Assembly: GCA_017550535.1 (NCBI GenBank)
Contig: JAFZOS010000028.1
Coordinates: 1-64,000 of the forward strand
Source of the DNA: Lachnospiraceae bacterium
GTDB taxonomy: Bacteria; Bacillota; Clostridia; Lachnospirales; Lachnospiraceae
Direction: 5' to 3'
Length of the DNA stretch: 64,000 nt
The number at the start of each line of letters is the position of its first letter. Positions within the stretch are counted from its first letter, which is position 1. Both the position numbers and the translations under genes were made by a program. The notes below the pieces were generated by a model that saw only the letters and a list, made by a program, of their open reading frames with translations, did no database searches and was not told the origin of the DNA. This document shows positions 15,837-25,990 of this stretch, piece by piece.

Positions 15837-17855
15837 ATGTATTATTCGAGCTTTGGTATTCTGGCAGTAATACATCATTTAATCATAAATTATGACGCTT
15901 TTAAAAACTGGAAAAAGGAGCCTAAACAAGGGCCGCGTTTCCGTTACAGACAGTTCCTGAATGCACTGCTGTTATTCTATGTGACCGATCTTTTTTGGGG
16001 GGTTCTGGAAGAATCAGGCATCCGTATTCTTGCATATGCGGATACGCTGCTGTTTTTTGCGAGTATGGCTCTGTCTGTTCTGCTGTGGACAAGGTATGTG
16101 GTTGCATTTCTTGATAAAAACGGCATCCGGGCGAAGAGCTTTCTTGCTGCCGGATGGCTGATCTTTGGTTTTGTCATACTGCATCTTATCGTTAATTTCT
16201 TTAATCCGATCATTTTTACATTTACTGATGACATGCAGTATGTGCCCGGCTCTGGAAGGTACATACTTTTAGCGGCACAGTTCATTATGTTCGTGCTGAT
16301 CTCCGTATATTCATTTTTCGTCATGCGAAGGTCCGAAGGACGGGAAAAGGTCCATTACGGAGCTGTATGCCTTTCAAGTACGTTTATGACTGTGTTCATA
16401 GTGCTTCAGTCGTTTGATCCTTTTGCACCGTTCTATACGATAGGATGTTTTTTTGCCAACTGTCTGATGCATGTTTTTGTTGAGGAGGATGAAAAAAGGG
16501 AACAGGACAGGATAACTGCGGATGCTCAAAAAAAGGGGGAAAGGTACAGCCAGATATCATTAAGCCTTGCTTCGGATTATGAGGCGATATTCTACATCAA
16601 TATAGAAACGGGAAAGTATCTAAAGGTATCGGCCGGAAAAACAAAGGAATATGTGGATGTCCCGGACAAGGGGGAGGATTTTTACAGGGAAGCCCGTGAA
16701 AACCTGAGGATGATGGTTCATCCGGATGACCGTGATTTTGCCGAGAGCATGTATCACAAGGCTACAATGAAAAAGAACCTTGAAGGTCGTACTTCATATT
16801 CGTTTAAATACAGGATGATGAAAGGCGATGAAGCGAGGTATTACCGTTTTGTTGTAATGCTGTCAGAAGACCGTGAGCATTTTGTTTTATGCAGCAAGGA
16901 TATTCAGGACACGATAACTGCTGAAACCGCAATGCTTGAGAAACAGAAAAACAGCATAACGTTCAGTCAGATAGCCGAAAGCCTGGCTTCGAACTATGAT
17001 GTAATTTATTATGTGGATCTGGAGTCGGGGGATTATGTGGGCTATACTTCACACAACATTTACGGTGAGCTTAAGGTGGACGAATCCGGTGATGATTTTT
17101 TCGTAAAAGCAAAAGAAAACGTCGCACTGCTTATACATCCAAAAGACAGGGACAGGATACTTACCGCTTTGGACAGGGACTATCTGTTCACTGCCCTCGA
17201 AGGGAGAAAACAGTTCAATATCCAGTACCGTCTTATCATTGATGACCGGGTACAGCATACAAGGTTAACGGCAAGGAAATCAAGTGACGGAGGTCATCTT
17301 ATCATCGGTGTTGAGAATATCGATGACGAAGTCAGGAGGGAAAGGGAACACCTTCGTGCGCTTAATACGGAAAAGGAACTGGCAAGGCGCGATGAACTGA
17401 CCGGTACCAGAAACAAGACCGCATTCGCCGAATTCGAGCAGTCATTGCAGGATAATATCGAAAGAGGTATAGATTATCTGCCGTTTGCGATCGCCGTCTG
17501 CGATCTCAACGATCTTAAGAAGATCAACGATACGGAAGGTCATAAGGCGGGGGATGAGTATATAAAATCATCGGCAAAGCTTTTATGCGATGTGTTCGAT
17601 CACAGTCCCGTATTTCGTATCGGAGGGGATGAATTTGCGGTATTCTTAAGCGGCGATGATTTTGCTTCGAGAAAACAGCTGATAGACAGGATTCACAGTA
17701 TTTCGGTTTCCAACCGTGACAGGCATGAGGGACCGGTCATAGCGGTCGGTCTGGCCGAATACGACCCTTCCGGTGACAGTGATGTAACTGAGATATTTGA
17801 CCGTGCGGATCACCTGATGTATGAAGATAAACGTGAATTAAAGGGAACCCCGTGA
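15837..17855 (+). CDS. membrane PAS-PAS-GGDEF diguanylate cyclase
   Basis: The 672-residue protein has about six or seven hydrophobic helices (residues 1-215), two successive PAS-like domains (about 235-365 and 375-500, both beginning with an IxxSLAS-Y-type segment), and a GGDEF domain with FRIGGDEF (GGDEF at 596-600). No RxxD inhibitory site is present. It probably makes c-di-GMP in response to a membrane or small-molecule cue. Its last 18 nt overlap the convergent gene on the minus strand. Confidence 0.87.
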   Translation: MYYSSFGILAVIHHLIINYDAFKNWKKEPKQGPRFRYRQFLNALLLFYVTDLFWGVLEESGIRILAYADTLLFFASMALSVLLWTRYVVAFLDKNGIRAKSFLAAGWLIFGFVILHLIVNFFNPIIFTFTDDMQYVPGSGRYILLAAQFIMFVLISVYSFFVMRRSEGREKVHYGAVCLSSTFMTVFIVLQSFDPFAPFYTIGCFFANCLMHVFVEEDEKREQDRITADAQKKGERYSQISLSLASDYEAIFYINIETGKYLKVSAGKTKEYVDVPDKGEDFYREARENLRMMVHPDDRDFAESMYHKATMKKNLEGRTSYSFKYRMMKGDEARYYRFVVMLSEDREHFVLCSKDIQDTITAETAMLEKQKNSITFSQIAESLASNYDVIYYVDLESGDYVGYTSHNIYGELKVDESGDDFFVKAKENVALLIHPKDRDRILTALDRDYLFTALEGRKQFNIQYRLIIDDRVQHTRLTARKSSDGGHLIIGVENIDDEVRREREHLRALNTEKELARRDELTGTRNKTAFAEFEQSLQDNIERGIDYLPFAIAVCDLNDLKKINDTEGHKAGDEYIKSSAKLLCDVFDHSPVFRIGGDEFAVFLSGDDFASRKQLIDRIHSISVSNRDRHEGPVIAVGLAEYDPSGDSDVTEIFDRADHLMYEDKRELKGTP

Positions 17856-19769
17856 CTGGTGACTCTTCTCTTTTTCCTCGTACATGGACTCGTCGGCTAT
17901 TCGGATGTAATCCTCGATAGTGCCTTTGTCTTCGGGCAATATGATGCAGCCGCCGGTACTTGCAGACAGTTCAAATGCGATCTTAAGTCCGTTAACGGTT
18001 TCTTTAAGTGCATTGCGGAAACATTCCCTGTATTCTTCGATAGACATTCCGTCAACATATTCACCTACGGCAACAAATTCATCTCCGCCGTATCTTCCGA
18101 GCAGCCAGCCGCCCATACCCGATAAAGACGTGCGCATTGCTTCCGCAGTCGCTTTTATCGCAAGGTCACCGTTTAAGTGGCCGTAATCATCGTTTATGAA
18201 CTTCATGTTGTTGATATCGACAAATAATAGGGCTGCTTTATGACCGGCTGCCTTCTGCTCGTTAATGTATGAGAAGAGGAATTTTTCGCATCCGGCCCTG
18301 TTATACAGTCCGGTCAGGAAATCGGTCATGTAGATCTCACGCAGCTTACGGTAGTTTTGCTGCGCAAATATGTAGTTCTTTATGGTGATGAGCTGCTGGT
18401 TTAAATTGTTGATGAGCCTTTTAAGTGTCAGCTCATATAATTCCTTGGGCGAATTTTTAATGGCGATATATCCTATGAGATTATCCTTGCTGTTTAGCAT
18501 ACAGATTATATAAAAATCGGATCTGCCCTCCTCTTTGTGGTAACCGGGATATATCATGCGTGAATCGATTATCCCGCCCGGGAGTGATTCTCCGTCCCTT
18601 TTCTCATAAATAACATCCATCTTGTCCCCGATGGATAAAACTTCTTTGACGTATTCCTCGGGATCCTCATCGAAGAAACGCGGATCGGTGCAGAAGCAGT
18701 AATCTGGTCCGAAGAAATCGTTAACACCGAAGGTACTTTTTGCCGCTTCATAGAAATCATCCTTGCTCTCAGCCGTATCCATTGCACCCCTTACGCGCTG
18801 GAAGAACAGGTCGATCATATCCGTCTTTATGGAGTCGGGATACATGTTGCGGACCTTTTCAAGACGTATGGCAAGGGTTTCCTCGTTAGGCTCGCATCCG
18901 CAGCTTTCCGAGGGAACGAAGCTTGAGTCAAGCACAAGTTTATAATCCGGATCGGGCTTCTCCATCTGATGCAGGAGTTCGTCATAAACATATTCACCCA
19001 TCCTGTCCCACTGCCTGGATACCGTGGCTACAAGGGGATATGACAGTTTGGATTCCTTAATATAATCAAAGCCCGTTACTATAACGTCACGGGGCACTTC
19101 GATCCCGTGCTTATGGAGGCTGCTGATCGCTCCGAGGGCCATAAGGTCATTGGCGCATACGAAAGCATCGGGCAATGTCCGGCCGCTTTCCACCCATTCA
19201 TTCACCTTGACCAGGGCAGTGTAAAATCCGAAATCACCCTGAATGGTGTCCATTAGCTTTAAGCCGTGTTCTGAAAGGGCTTCCTCGACGGCCTTTTTGC
19301 GCTCTGCGCATTCGACATGTCCTTCGATACCGCTCATGTAGATGATATTTTTAACATTGTGTTCTTCAATAAGATGTGTCGCGAGGTCATGCATGCCCTT
19401 GTAATTGCTCGACCCGATAAAGGGGATGCCCGGTATAGGAATCTCGGTGGTGATAACGGGGATGTCGCAGTCCTTGAAAAGCTCGACAACGCATTCAAAC
19501 TCCTCCTTAATATTGAAGGTGTTCGTGAATACTATCGCACCGTCGTAGTCCTCAGGATGGATGAGGCTGAAAAGCTTTAAGTGATTTCTTTTACGCTCAT
19601 CGGAATCATGCCACAGTATATATGAGGTGAAGACGAACAGATCGATGCCGTCCTTGGCAGCTTCCTTGCGGATGCTTTCAAGGACGAAGCCCAAAAATTC
19701 ACCGCTCCATCCGTTTGTGATAACCGCTATCCTGTTATTTTTCTTTTTATCGTTATAATGCAGATCCAT
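17838..19769 (-). CDS. cytoplasmic LacI-type ligand-binding domain fused to GGDEF
   Basis: The 643-residue protein has no signal peptide and no helix-turn-helix. It starts directly with the first strand of a LacI/PBP1 sugar-binding fold (NNRIAVITNGWSGEFLG) and includes the typical PDAFVCANDLMALGAI and VPRDVIVTGFDYIKE segments (residues 200-238). A Cys-Gly-Cys occurs at 290-292, then a GAF-like middle region, then GGDEF (RYGGDEF, motif at 561-565) without an RxxD site. By domain logic an internal sugar or metabolite would control c-di-GMP synthesis. Paralogues lie at 53274 and 56217. Confidence 0.87.
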   Translation of the reverse strand: MDLHYNDKKKNNRIAVITNGWSGEFLGFVLESIRKEAAKDGIDLFVFTSYILWHDSDERKRNHLKLFSLIHPEDYDGAIVFTNTFNIKEEFECVVELFKDCDIPVITTEIPIPGIPFIGSSNYKGMHDLATHLIEEHNVKNIIYMSGIEGHVECAERKKAVEEALSEHGLKLMDTIQGDFGFYTALVKVNEWVESGRTLPDAFVCANDLMALGAISSLHKHGIEVPRDVIVTGFDYIKESKLSYPLVATVSRQWDRMGEYVYDELLHQMEKPDPDYKLVLDSSFVPSESCGCEPNEETLAIRLEKVRNMYPDSIKTDMIDLFFQRVRGAMDTAESKDDFYEAAKSTFGVNDFFGPDYCFCTDPRFFDEDPEEYVKEVLSIGDKMDVIYEKRDGESLPGGIIDSRMIYPGYHKEEGRSDFYIICMLNSKDNLIGYIAIKNSPKELYELTLKRLINNLNQQLITIKNYIFAQQNYRKLREIYMTDFLTGLYNRAGCEKFLFSYINEQKAAGHKAALLFVDINNMKFINDDYGHLNGDLAIKATAEAMRTSLSGMGGWLLGRYGGDEFVAVGEYVDGMSIEEYRECFRNALKETVNGLKIAFELSASTGGCIILPEDKGTIEDYIRIADESMYEEKEKSHQSRGSL

Positions 19770-19806
19770 TACAGGGGACAGCCTTTCTGACCTTATTAAC
19801 TAATTA

Positions 19807-19835
19807 ATTATATCACATTTGACTGTAAATACAAT
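19807..19835 (-). promoter_or_regulatory. extended -10 promoter for the LacI-like/GGDEF gene
   Basis: On the minus strand a TGA-TATAAT extended -10 box (plus 19807-19815) lies about 38 nt before the start codon. Upstream, TTGTAT/ATTGTA at plus 19829-19835 is a weak -35. It interleaves with the plus-strand promoter of the next gene, so the two divergent genes share about 40 bp of regulatory DNA. Confidence 0.45.
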
Positions 19836-19846
19836 TATGGTAAAAT
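19819..19846 (+). promoter_or_regulatory. promoter placing the RNA start at the AlgX-like start codon
   Basis: TTGACT (19819-19824) and TAAAAT (19841-19846) are 16 nt apart. Only 7 nt separate the -10 box from the ATG at 19854, so transcription would begin at or within a base or two of the start codon, and no ribosome site is visible. Confidence 0.5.
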
Positions 19847-19853
19847 ACTCTTT

Positions 19854-21446
19854 ATGAAACTAAAAAAGAAACTTAATGACATTATCTTCATACTGGCGTT
19901 TTTGGCGTGCATGATAGTGCCTGCCGCTTTCATCAATACAAAGACGATGCAGGTATCCGCGATCGATAACAAGCTCCTGACCGAATGGCCCGGGCTTGAT
20001 ATTTCGCTTAAGACTAACACCATTGTCGAGGATTACTTAAACGACCGCATCGGTTTCAGGGAGCAGGCTATCGAGCTATACACCGAGCTTAACGACAAGT
20101 TGTTCCACGTGATGGTGCATCCTTTGTTCATGTACGGAAAGGACGGCCAGATATTCTATAAAGAATCAACATATATCAAGGGTTACCAGCATATGAATAC
20201 AGATGAGGCTTACCTTGATACCTTTGTTGATTTTCTTAAGGAAACGGATGATTATCTTAAGTCAAAGGATATAAAATTCCTGTATTTTTTGTGCCCCGAT
20301 AAGAAGACCATATACCCCGAGTACTTCCCGGATTCGATCCATGTAAACACCGCAAATCCCGGCATCACAGATTACATGGATTCGAAACTTAAGGATACGG
20401 GTATCGATTATATAATCCCGGTTGACGAGCTTAAGGAAGCTAAAAAGGATCAGGTTGTTTACAACAAGCTTTATGATGCCACGCATTGGAATGAGGATGG
20501 TGCTTTCCTCGGGCATCAGCTCATAGATCAAAAGATACAGGAAACGTTTGATGACGTAAGGCCTCTTGTAAAGGAGGATTACGACCGAACGATGGAGCAT
20601 ATGGATACACTGGATGTCGCTAAGTTTACGATCGATGAGGATGTACCGCATTATGCTCTTAAGTATGATAACGGAAGTGATATGACGGGTTATATGTATG
20701 AGACGGCGGCATTTGCGGACAACAGCTTTTACTGTCATTTTTCAAACCCGGACTGCGGCAACAACAGAAGGCTGCTCATATTCTGCGACAGTTATTTCGG
20801 GAACTATCACAAGTTTTATCAGAACAGGTTTTGTGAGGTGTATTTCGTACACTGGCACAATTATAAATACTTGCAATATTATGTAAACTTGTTCTTCCCG
20901 GACATGATAATATATGAGACCGCTGAGCGAAGTATAACCGGTGAGATGATAGGCGGGCTTGACGAGGACGGTAACAGGATAAGCACCATCGGATACGACA
21001 ATGTTTACTACGAACCGCCATATCTTAAAACGGCAAAGGTCGATGCGCAGGCGGCTGCCACTATGGCCGGCATGTATAACGGGATAGTTATGGATGCTTC
21101 CGATAGGGTAAAGTATTCATTCACCATAGTTACGGGTGTTGACAGGGACGGGACAACACTTTATCTTCAGCCCGACGGAGGGCCTTCGGTCGTCAGCATA
21201 AACGGATATATAGAATCACTCGACGGCGGTGATTACGATGTATACGCAAATGTCGGAGGCGAGCAGTGGGTCGAGTGTGATTACTATGAACTTCACGGAA
21301 ACGGAGAGCCATCCGAAACGAAGGAATTCCAGGTAAACGTTCAGAGAAGGTACTTATTTGAAGAGACGATCACACTTGTTGCGGTTGACACAAAGACCGG
21401 CATACCGTATTTGCTTGATGACCTTGAAGTGAAGTACGCGGAGTGA
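19854..21446 (+). CDS. AlgX/DHHW-type SGNH-fold surface acyltransferase-like protein
   Basis: The 530-residue product begins with an uncleaved signal anchor (about residues 10-28), then an SGNH-hydrolase-like domain resembling AlgX/AlgJ and DHHW proteins: DATHWNEDGAFLGHQ near residue 210 and the serine motif in FCDSYFGNYHKF near residue 307, followed by an FPDMIIYETAERS segment. A beta-rich C-terminal part follows. These proteins are extracytoplasmic and act with membrane O-acyltransferases on polysaccharide; no partner MBOAT gene is adjacent. The promoter geometry suggests a leaderless transcript. Confidence 0.7.
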   Translation: MKLKKKLNDIIFILAFLACMIVPAAFINTKTMQVSAIDNKLLTEWPGLDISLKTNTIVEDYLNDRIGFREQAIELYTELNDKLFHVMVHPLFMYGKDGQIFYKESTYIKGYQHMNTDEAYLDTFVDFLKETDDYLKSKDIKFLYFLCPDKKTIYPEYFPDSIHVNTANPGITDYMDSKLKDTGIDYIIPVDELKEAKKDQVVYNKLYDATHWNEDGAFLGHQLIDQKIQETFDDVRPLVKEDYDRTMEHMDTLDVAKFTIDEDVPHYALKYDNGSDMTGYMYETAAFADNSFYCHFSNPDCGNNRRLLIFCDSYFGNYHKFYQNRFCEVYFVHWHNYKYLQYYVNLFFPDMIIYETAERSITGEMIGGLDEDGNRISTIGYDNVYYEPPYLKTAKVDAQAAATMAGMYNGIVMDASDRVKYSFTIVTGVDRDGTTLYLQPDGGPSVVSINGYIESLDGGDYDVYANVGGEQWVECDYYELHGNGEPSETKEFQVNVQRRYLFEETITLVAVDTKTGIPYLLDDLEVKYAE

Positions 21447-21460
21447 TAAGGAAAACATAG

Positions 21461-24304
21461 ATGGCAGTGAAAATGGATGCAAAAAAATACATACGTATCC
21501 GCGGTGCGAACGAGCACAACTTAAAGAACATCGACATCGAGATCCCACGTGATCAATTGGTGGTGCTCACGGGGTTATCGGGTTCGGGAAAATCATCACT
21601 TGCATTTGATACGATATATGCGGAAGGACAGCGGCGCTATATGGAGTCGCTGTCTTCGTATGCAAGGCAGTTCTTAGGGCAGATGGAAAAACCCGAGGTT
21701 GAGAGCATCGAGGGTCTTCCGCCCGCGATCTCGATAGACCAGAAATCGACAAACCGCAATCCCCGTTCCACAGTAGGAACGGTGACGGAGATTTACGATT
21801 ATCTGCGCCTTTTATATGCCAGGGTGGGAATACCGCACTGTCCGAACTGCGGACGCGAAATTGTAAAGCAGACAGTCGACCAGATGGTGGATATGATAAT
21901 GGAACTGCCTGAGGGAACCAGGTTCATGCTGCTTGCTCCCGTTGTAAGGGGGCGCAAGGGCCAGCATGAAAAAGTGTTTGAGAGGGCGGTAAGGAGCGGA
22001 TACGCCCGCGTGATGGTTGACGGAAACCAGTATGAATTATCAGAGGAGATAAAGCTTGATAAGAATATCAAGCATAACATAGAGATTGTGGTAGACCGTC
22101 TTGTGGTCCGTGAAGGTATTGAAAAGAGGCTTACGGATTCGCTTGAGAATGTTTTGGAGCTTGCCGGAGGGCTTGCGATAGTTGATGTGATCGACGGGGA
22201 AAACATGAATTTCTCCCAGAGCTTTTCATGTCCCGACTGTAACATAAGCATAGATGAGATAGAGCCGAGGAGCTTTTCGTTTAACAATCCGTTCGGCGCC
22301 TGTCCCGTGTGCGCGGGCCTTGGTTATAAGATGGAATTCGATATCGATCTTATGATCCCGGACACATCGCTTTCCATTATGGAAGGTGCGATAGCGGTCA
22401 CGGGATGGCAAAGCTGTACGGATCCCAAAAGCTTTACTTATGCGATGCTTAAGGCACTGAGTGAAACGTATGATTTTAGCCTTGATACCCCCTTTGAGGA
22501 TTATCCCGACAATGTTAAGGATATACTCATAAACGGTACGGGCGGTGACGAGATAAAGGTACGATATAAGGGACAGAGAGGAGAAGGGGTTTACGATGTT
22601 GCCTTCGACGGACTTATTAAAAATGTTGAAAGAAGGTACCGTGAAACAGGCTCCGATCATATGAAATCGGAGTATGAGGAATATATGAGGATCACACCCT
22701 GCAGCGAGTGCGGAGGTAAGCGCCTCAAAAAGGGAGCGCTCGCGGTCACTGTAGGGGACAGGAACATATATGAAGTTACGACTTATTCCATAAGCAATGC
22801 GCTTGCTTTCTTTAATGATCTCAAACTTACGAAGCAGCAGGAGCTTATCGGCGCAAGGATAATAAAGGAAGTGAAGGGAAGGCTTAACTTCCTGGTGCAG
22901 GTAGGACTCGATTACTTAACTCTTGCACGCGCAACGGGATCGCTTTCGGGAGGCGAGGCGCAGAGGATAAGGCTGGCTACACAGATAGGCTCGGGGCTTG
23001 TCGGAGTTGCTTATATACTCGATGAACCGAGCATAGGCCTGCATCAGAGGGATAACGGAAAGCTGCTCAATGCACTTAAGGATCTAAGGGACCTTGGGAA
23101 TTCCCTCATCGTTGTCGAACATGATGAGGATACGATGCTTGCTGCCGACTATATAGTGGATATAGGCCCAATGGCGGGTTCGCACGGCGGTGAAGTAGTG
23201 TGTGTTGGAACCGCAAAGGATCTTATGAAAAACCCTGATTCGATCACGGGTCAGTACCTGTCGGGAAAGAAGAAGATACCGGTTCCGAAAAAGCGCCGCA
23301 AACCAAAGGGCTGGCTTAAGATAAAGGGCGCGGCGGAAAATAACCTTAAGGATATAGATGTAGAGATACCGCTCGGTGTGTTCACGTGCGTCACCGGCGT
23401 TTCGGGATCGGGAAAAAGTTCGCTCGTAAACGAGATAGTGTACAAGGCTCTTGCAAAAAAGCTTAACCGTGCAAAGACGATACCGGGTAAGCATAAAGGG
23501 ATAGAAGGAACCGATAAGCTTGATAAAGTCATAGATATAGACCAGTCACCTATCGGAAGGACTCCGAGGTCAAACCCCGCAACCTATACCGGAGTGTTCG
23601 ATCAGATAAGGGACCTTTTTGCGGGCACCCAGGATGCGAAGGAGAGGGGTTACAGTAAAGGACGTTTTTCTTTTAACGTTAAGGGCGGACGCTGCGAAGC
23701 CTGTGCGGGCGACGGTATAATCAAGATCGAAATGCATTTCCTGCCGGATGTATATGTTCCCTGCGAGGTGTGCGGTGGCAAACGTTACAACCGTGAAACC
23801 CTCGAGGTGCGCTACAAGGGAAAGAACATATATGATGTCCTTGACATGACCGTCGAGGAGGCGATGACCTATTTTGAAAATATCCCTTCGATAAGGAAAA
23901 AGATAGAGACGATGTATGATGTCGGACTGTCATATATAAAGCTCGGACAGCCCTCGACCACCTTATCGGGAGGCGAGGCACAGCGCATAAAGCTTGCGAC
24001 GGAGCTGTCAAAAAAGAGTACCGGAAAGACCATATATATCCTTGATGAGCCTACGACCGGCCTGCATTTCGCGGATGTGCACAAGCTTGTTGACATACTC
24101 CATAAGCTTGCCGAAGCGGGCAACACGGTAGTGGTCATCGAGCATAACCTTGATGTCATAAAGACAGCGGATTACATCATCGACATGGGTCCCGAAGGCG
24201 GAGACGGCGGCGGTACGGTTGTAGCGACAGGTACGCCGGAGGAGATAGCTAAACACCCGACATCGTATACGGGAGTGTTTGTAAAACGAGAACTTGAGAA
24301 GTGA
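21461..24304 (+). CDS. uvrA: excinuclease ABC subunit A
   Basis: The 947-residue protein is full length and has two ABC ATPase modules: Walker [10 protein letters not shown] near residue 38 and GVSGSGKSS near residue 645, two signature motifs (LSGGEAQRI), zinc-finger Cys pairs ([23 protein letters not shown]) and the Uvr[19 protein letters not shown] segment. It recognises DNA damage in nucleotide excision repair with UvrB. uvrB is not seen in the window. It follows the AlgX-like gene by 14 nt and may be read through from it. Confidence 0.97.
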   Translation: MAVKMDAKKYIRIRGANEHNLKNIDIEIPRDQLVVLTGLSGSGKSSLAFDTIYAEGQRRYMESLSSYARQFLGQMEKPEVESIEGLPPAISIDQKSTNRNPRSTVGTVTEIYDYLRLLYARVGIPHCPNCGREIVKQTVDQMVDMIMELPEGTRFMLLAPVVRGRKGQHEKVFERAVRSGYARVMVDGNQYELSEEIKLDKNIKHNIEIVVDRLVVREGIEKRLTDSLENVLELAGGLAIVDVIDGENMNFSQSFSCPDCNISIDEIEPRSFSFNNPFGACPVCAGLGYKMEFDIDLMIPDTSLSIMEGAIAVTGWQSCTDPKSFTYAMLKALSETYDFSLDTPFEDYPDNVKDILINGTGGDEIKVRYKGQRGEGVYDVAFDGLIKNVERRYRETGSDHMKSEYEEYMRITPCSECGGKRLKKGALAVTVGDRNIYEVTTYSISNALAFFNDLKLTKQQELIGARIIKEVKGRLNFLVQVGLDYLTLARATGSLSGGEAQRIRLATQIGSGLVGVAYILDEPSIGLHQRDNGKLLNALKDLRDLGNSLIVVEHDEDTMLAADYIVDIGPMAGSHGGEVVCVGTAKDLMKNPDSITGQYLSGKKKIPVPKKRRKPKGWLKIKGAAENNLKDIDVEIPLGVFTCVTGVSGSGKSSLVNEIVYKALAKKLNRAKTIPGKHKGIEGTDKLDKVIDIDQSPIGRTPRSNPATYTGVFDQIRDLFAGTQDAKERGYSKGRFSFNVKGGRCEACAGDGIIKIEMHFLPDVYVPCEVCGGKRYNRETLEVRYKGKNIYDVLDMTVEEAMTYFENIPSIRKKIETMYDVGLSYIKLGQPSTTLSGGEAQRIKLATELSKKSTGKTIYILDEPTTGLHFADVHKLVDILHKLAEAGNTVVVIEHNLDVIKTADYIIDMGPEGGDGGGTVVATGTPEEIAKHPTSYTGVFVKRELEK

Positions 24305-24311
24305 GTCTGAC

Positions 24312-25751
24312 TCACCCTTGAGCGATATTAAGAAGTACGGAAAATACTTCGGGATTATTCACCACGATAACCGACAGCGCATTCCGTGCGCGGTTAAGGC
24401 CGTGGAACAGGCGGCGGACCCTCAGTTCGCCTTCGGCGGACGAACGCAGGAAACCTTCGTCATCATAACTGAAGGTATCGTCAACAAGCATCACGACACT
24501 GTCGAATTCACGGCAGGTCGCCTGTGAATTATCGGAAATATATGTATAACCTGAGGCTGTGCACATGTTAAGCATGAGTGCGGCTTCTTTTTCATTGTTG
24601 GCATAGCTAAGGGAAACGGACGGGTATGCTTTCATCCTGTGGTTTCCGGTGCAGCGCATCATGCAGCAGATATAGGATGACAGCTCGCTATTCATTCGGA
24701 TGCGGTTTGTAAGGCGGTATTTTATGAACCCTTCCATCCCGTCGATGACTTCACCCATGTCCTGCGGGCGCTCATAAGGCGATATTATGGCTTCGTAATC
24801 ATATGAGATGATAACAGGAATCCCCGTGTTTGAGCTGTAGGCCGTCAGATCATCAAGCAGGGAGCGGGTCATCCTGTGCCCTTCATCCACAAGGATGGTG
24901 CTGTAACCGTCAAGCTCAGGCAGCGCCACCGCTTCGGCGCAGGGGTAAAAGTCAACCCTCTTAAGCCTTGTATCAAGCGTCTTCATCTCATCGGGAAATG
25001 AACCGAAATGGAGTACACAGGCCTTTTTTGATGATGACGTAAGTTCCATGGCAAGGTCATATAAAAGCAAAGTCTTGCCTGTGCCCGGAAGCCCCATGAA
25101 ACCCTGCATTATCTCTGCGTGCCCGTCCTCTTTGGGGCTTCGTATACGTGAAAGGATCTGCTTTTTTATATCCTTCTGCTGTGAAGTCAGGAAATAGTTC
25201 CCTTTAAGAAAACGGTCGGGATCCGTAAGAGGAGATATTATATACTGATCCTCCCTGAAAAACTGCCCGATATTATCTTCTATACAGTCGTCAAGTCCTG
25301 TTATATCAGCCGTAAGTGTGTCCCAGCTTTCTTCAAAAAGGTTTCCGCTGTTGCTCAGGCGCAGCAGTTTATCGCTGCCGCTTAAGTATGTATATGAGCG
25401 GATGTTCCTGTTAAGCGAAGCCAAGTAATTGCGGTTTAACTGCAGCTGGTATTTGATGCGGTCATGGCTCACGTCATGACTCTTGAGTTCTATGTTTATG
25501 ACCGTATCCCGGCCTATTTTTAAAAGGTCGAATTCCTTGCCGAGCTTTGGTATCGTATACGAGTAATAGAAATTGAGTGCGGATATATCTTCAAGACGCT
25601 CGATAAGATGCCCCGTGAGTGACTTAAGTCCCTGTATCTCCCATTCCTTTATCCGCATGAAATATGCGCGCCCCGACATCTGGCGCTCAAGGGAGGCAAG
25701 ATGCGCCGGATCGGATATCCTTGTGAGATTGTAGATATTAATTGCTTTCAT
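24312..25751 (-). CDS. PD-(D/E)XK nuclease-like domain fused to a SF1-type ATPase
   Basis: The 479-residue protein has an N-terminal restriction-fold signature: EFDLL at 73-77 and INIELKS at 85-91 give a D75, E88-x-K90 arrangement. A helicase-like ATPase follows, with Walker A GLPGTGKT (220-227), Walker B ILVDEGHR (Asp289-Glu290) and a UvrD-like C-terminal GLNRARNALSVIVVNN. It resembles DUF2075/AAA proteins and could act in DNA repair or defence. It converges on uvrA with 7 nt between the two ends. No partner methylase or toxin gene is next to it. Confidence 0.7.
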   Translation of the reverse strand: MKAINIYNLTRISDPAHLASLERQMSGRAYFMRIKEWEIQGLKSLTGHLIERLEDISALNFYYSYTIPKLGKEFDLLKIGRDTVINIELKSHDVSHDRIKYQLQLNRNYLASLNRNIRSYTYLSGSDKLLRLSNSGNLFEESWDTLTADITGLDDCIEDNIGQFFREDQYIISPLTDPDRFLKGNYFLTSQQKDIKKQILSRIRSPKEDGHAEIMQGFMGLPGTGKTLLLYDLAMELTSSSKKACVLHFGSFPDEMKTLDTRLKRVDFYPCAEAVALPELDGYSTILVDEGHRMTRSLLDDLTAYSSNTGIPVIISYDYEAIISPYERPQDMGEVIDGMEGFIKYRLTNRIRMNSELSSYICCMMRCTGNHRMKAYPSVSLSYANNEKEAALMLNMCTASGYTYISDNSQATCREFDSVVMLVDDTFSYDDEGFLRSSAEGELRVRRLFHGLNRARNALSVIVVNNPEVFSVLLNIAQG

Positions 25752-25795
25752 GTAATGCCACCTCTTCTATATCATAGCACATTTAATGAGTCTTA

Positions 25796-25851
25796 GGGAA
25801 CGGTTCTTCCGTCTTGTTTTTCCTGTAAAACCAGACGGAAGAACCGTCCCC
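25796..25851. repeat. palindromic repeat element, copy 1
   Basis: ACGGTTCTTCCGTCT (25800-25814) pairs with AGACGGAAGAACCGT (25833-25847), and GGG at 25796-25798 pairs with CCC further out across one mismatch. The right arm (25831-25855) is identical to the right arm of the copy at 53187-53250. The left outer end is shorter than in that copy, so this one seems partly decayed. Such GGGGACGGTTCTTCCGTC palindromes recur in Clostridia as REP-like elements. Confidence 0.8.
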
Positions 25852-25968
25852 GTGTCTGAAACTGCAATTAAGGGGTTAAGTTTTTCGGAAGCTGTCCGAT
25901 AAATATAGTAAGCACGGAAGCATAATGATGGAGAAGGAGTCTCTGTTGTTGTGCTTCATTTATTTTGT

Positions 25969-25989
25969 GAAATTTCCTGGAAATTTCCT
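25969..25989. repeat. tandem GAAATTTCCT repeat, operator-like
   Basis: GAAATTTCCT occurs at 25969-25978 and again at 25980-25989, an 11-nt (one helical turn) period, and GGAAATTTCC (25979-25988) is a perfect palindrome. It sits directly upstream of the putative mbl -35 box, which is where an activator or repressor could bind. Confidence 0.45.
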
Positions 25990-25990
25990 C

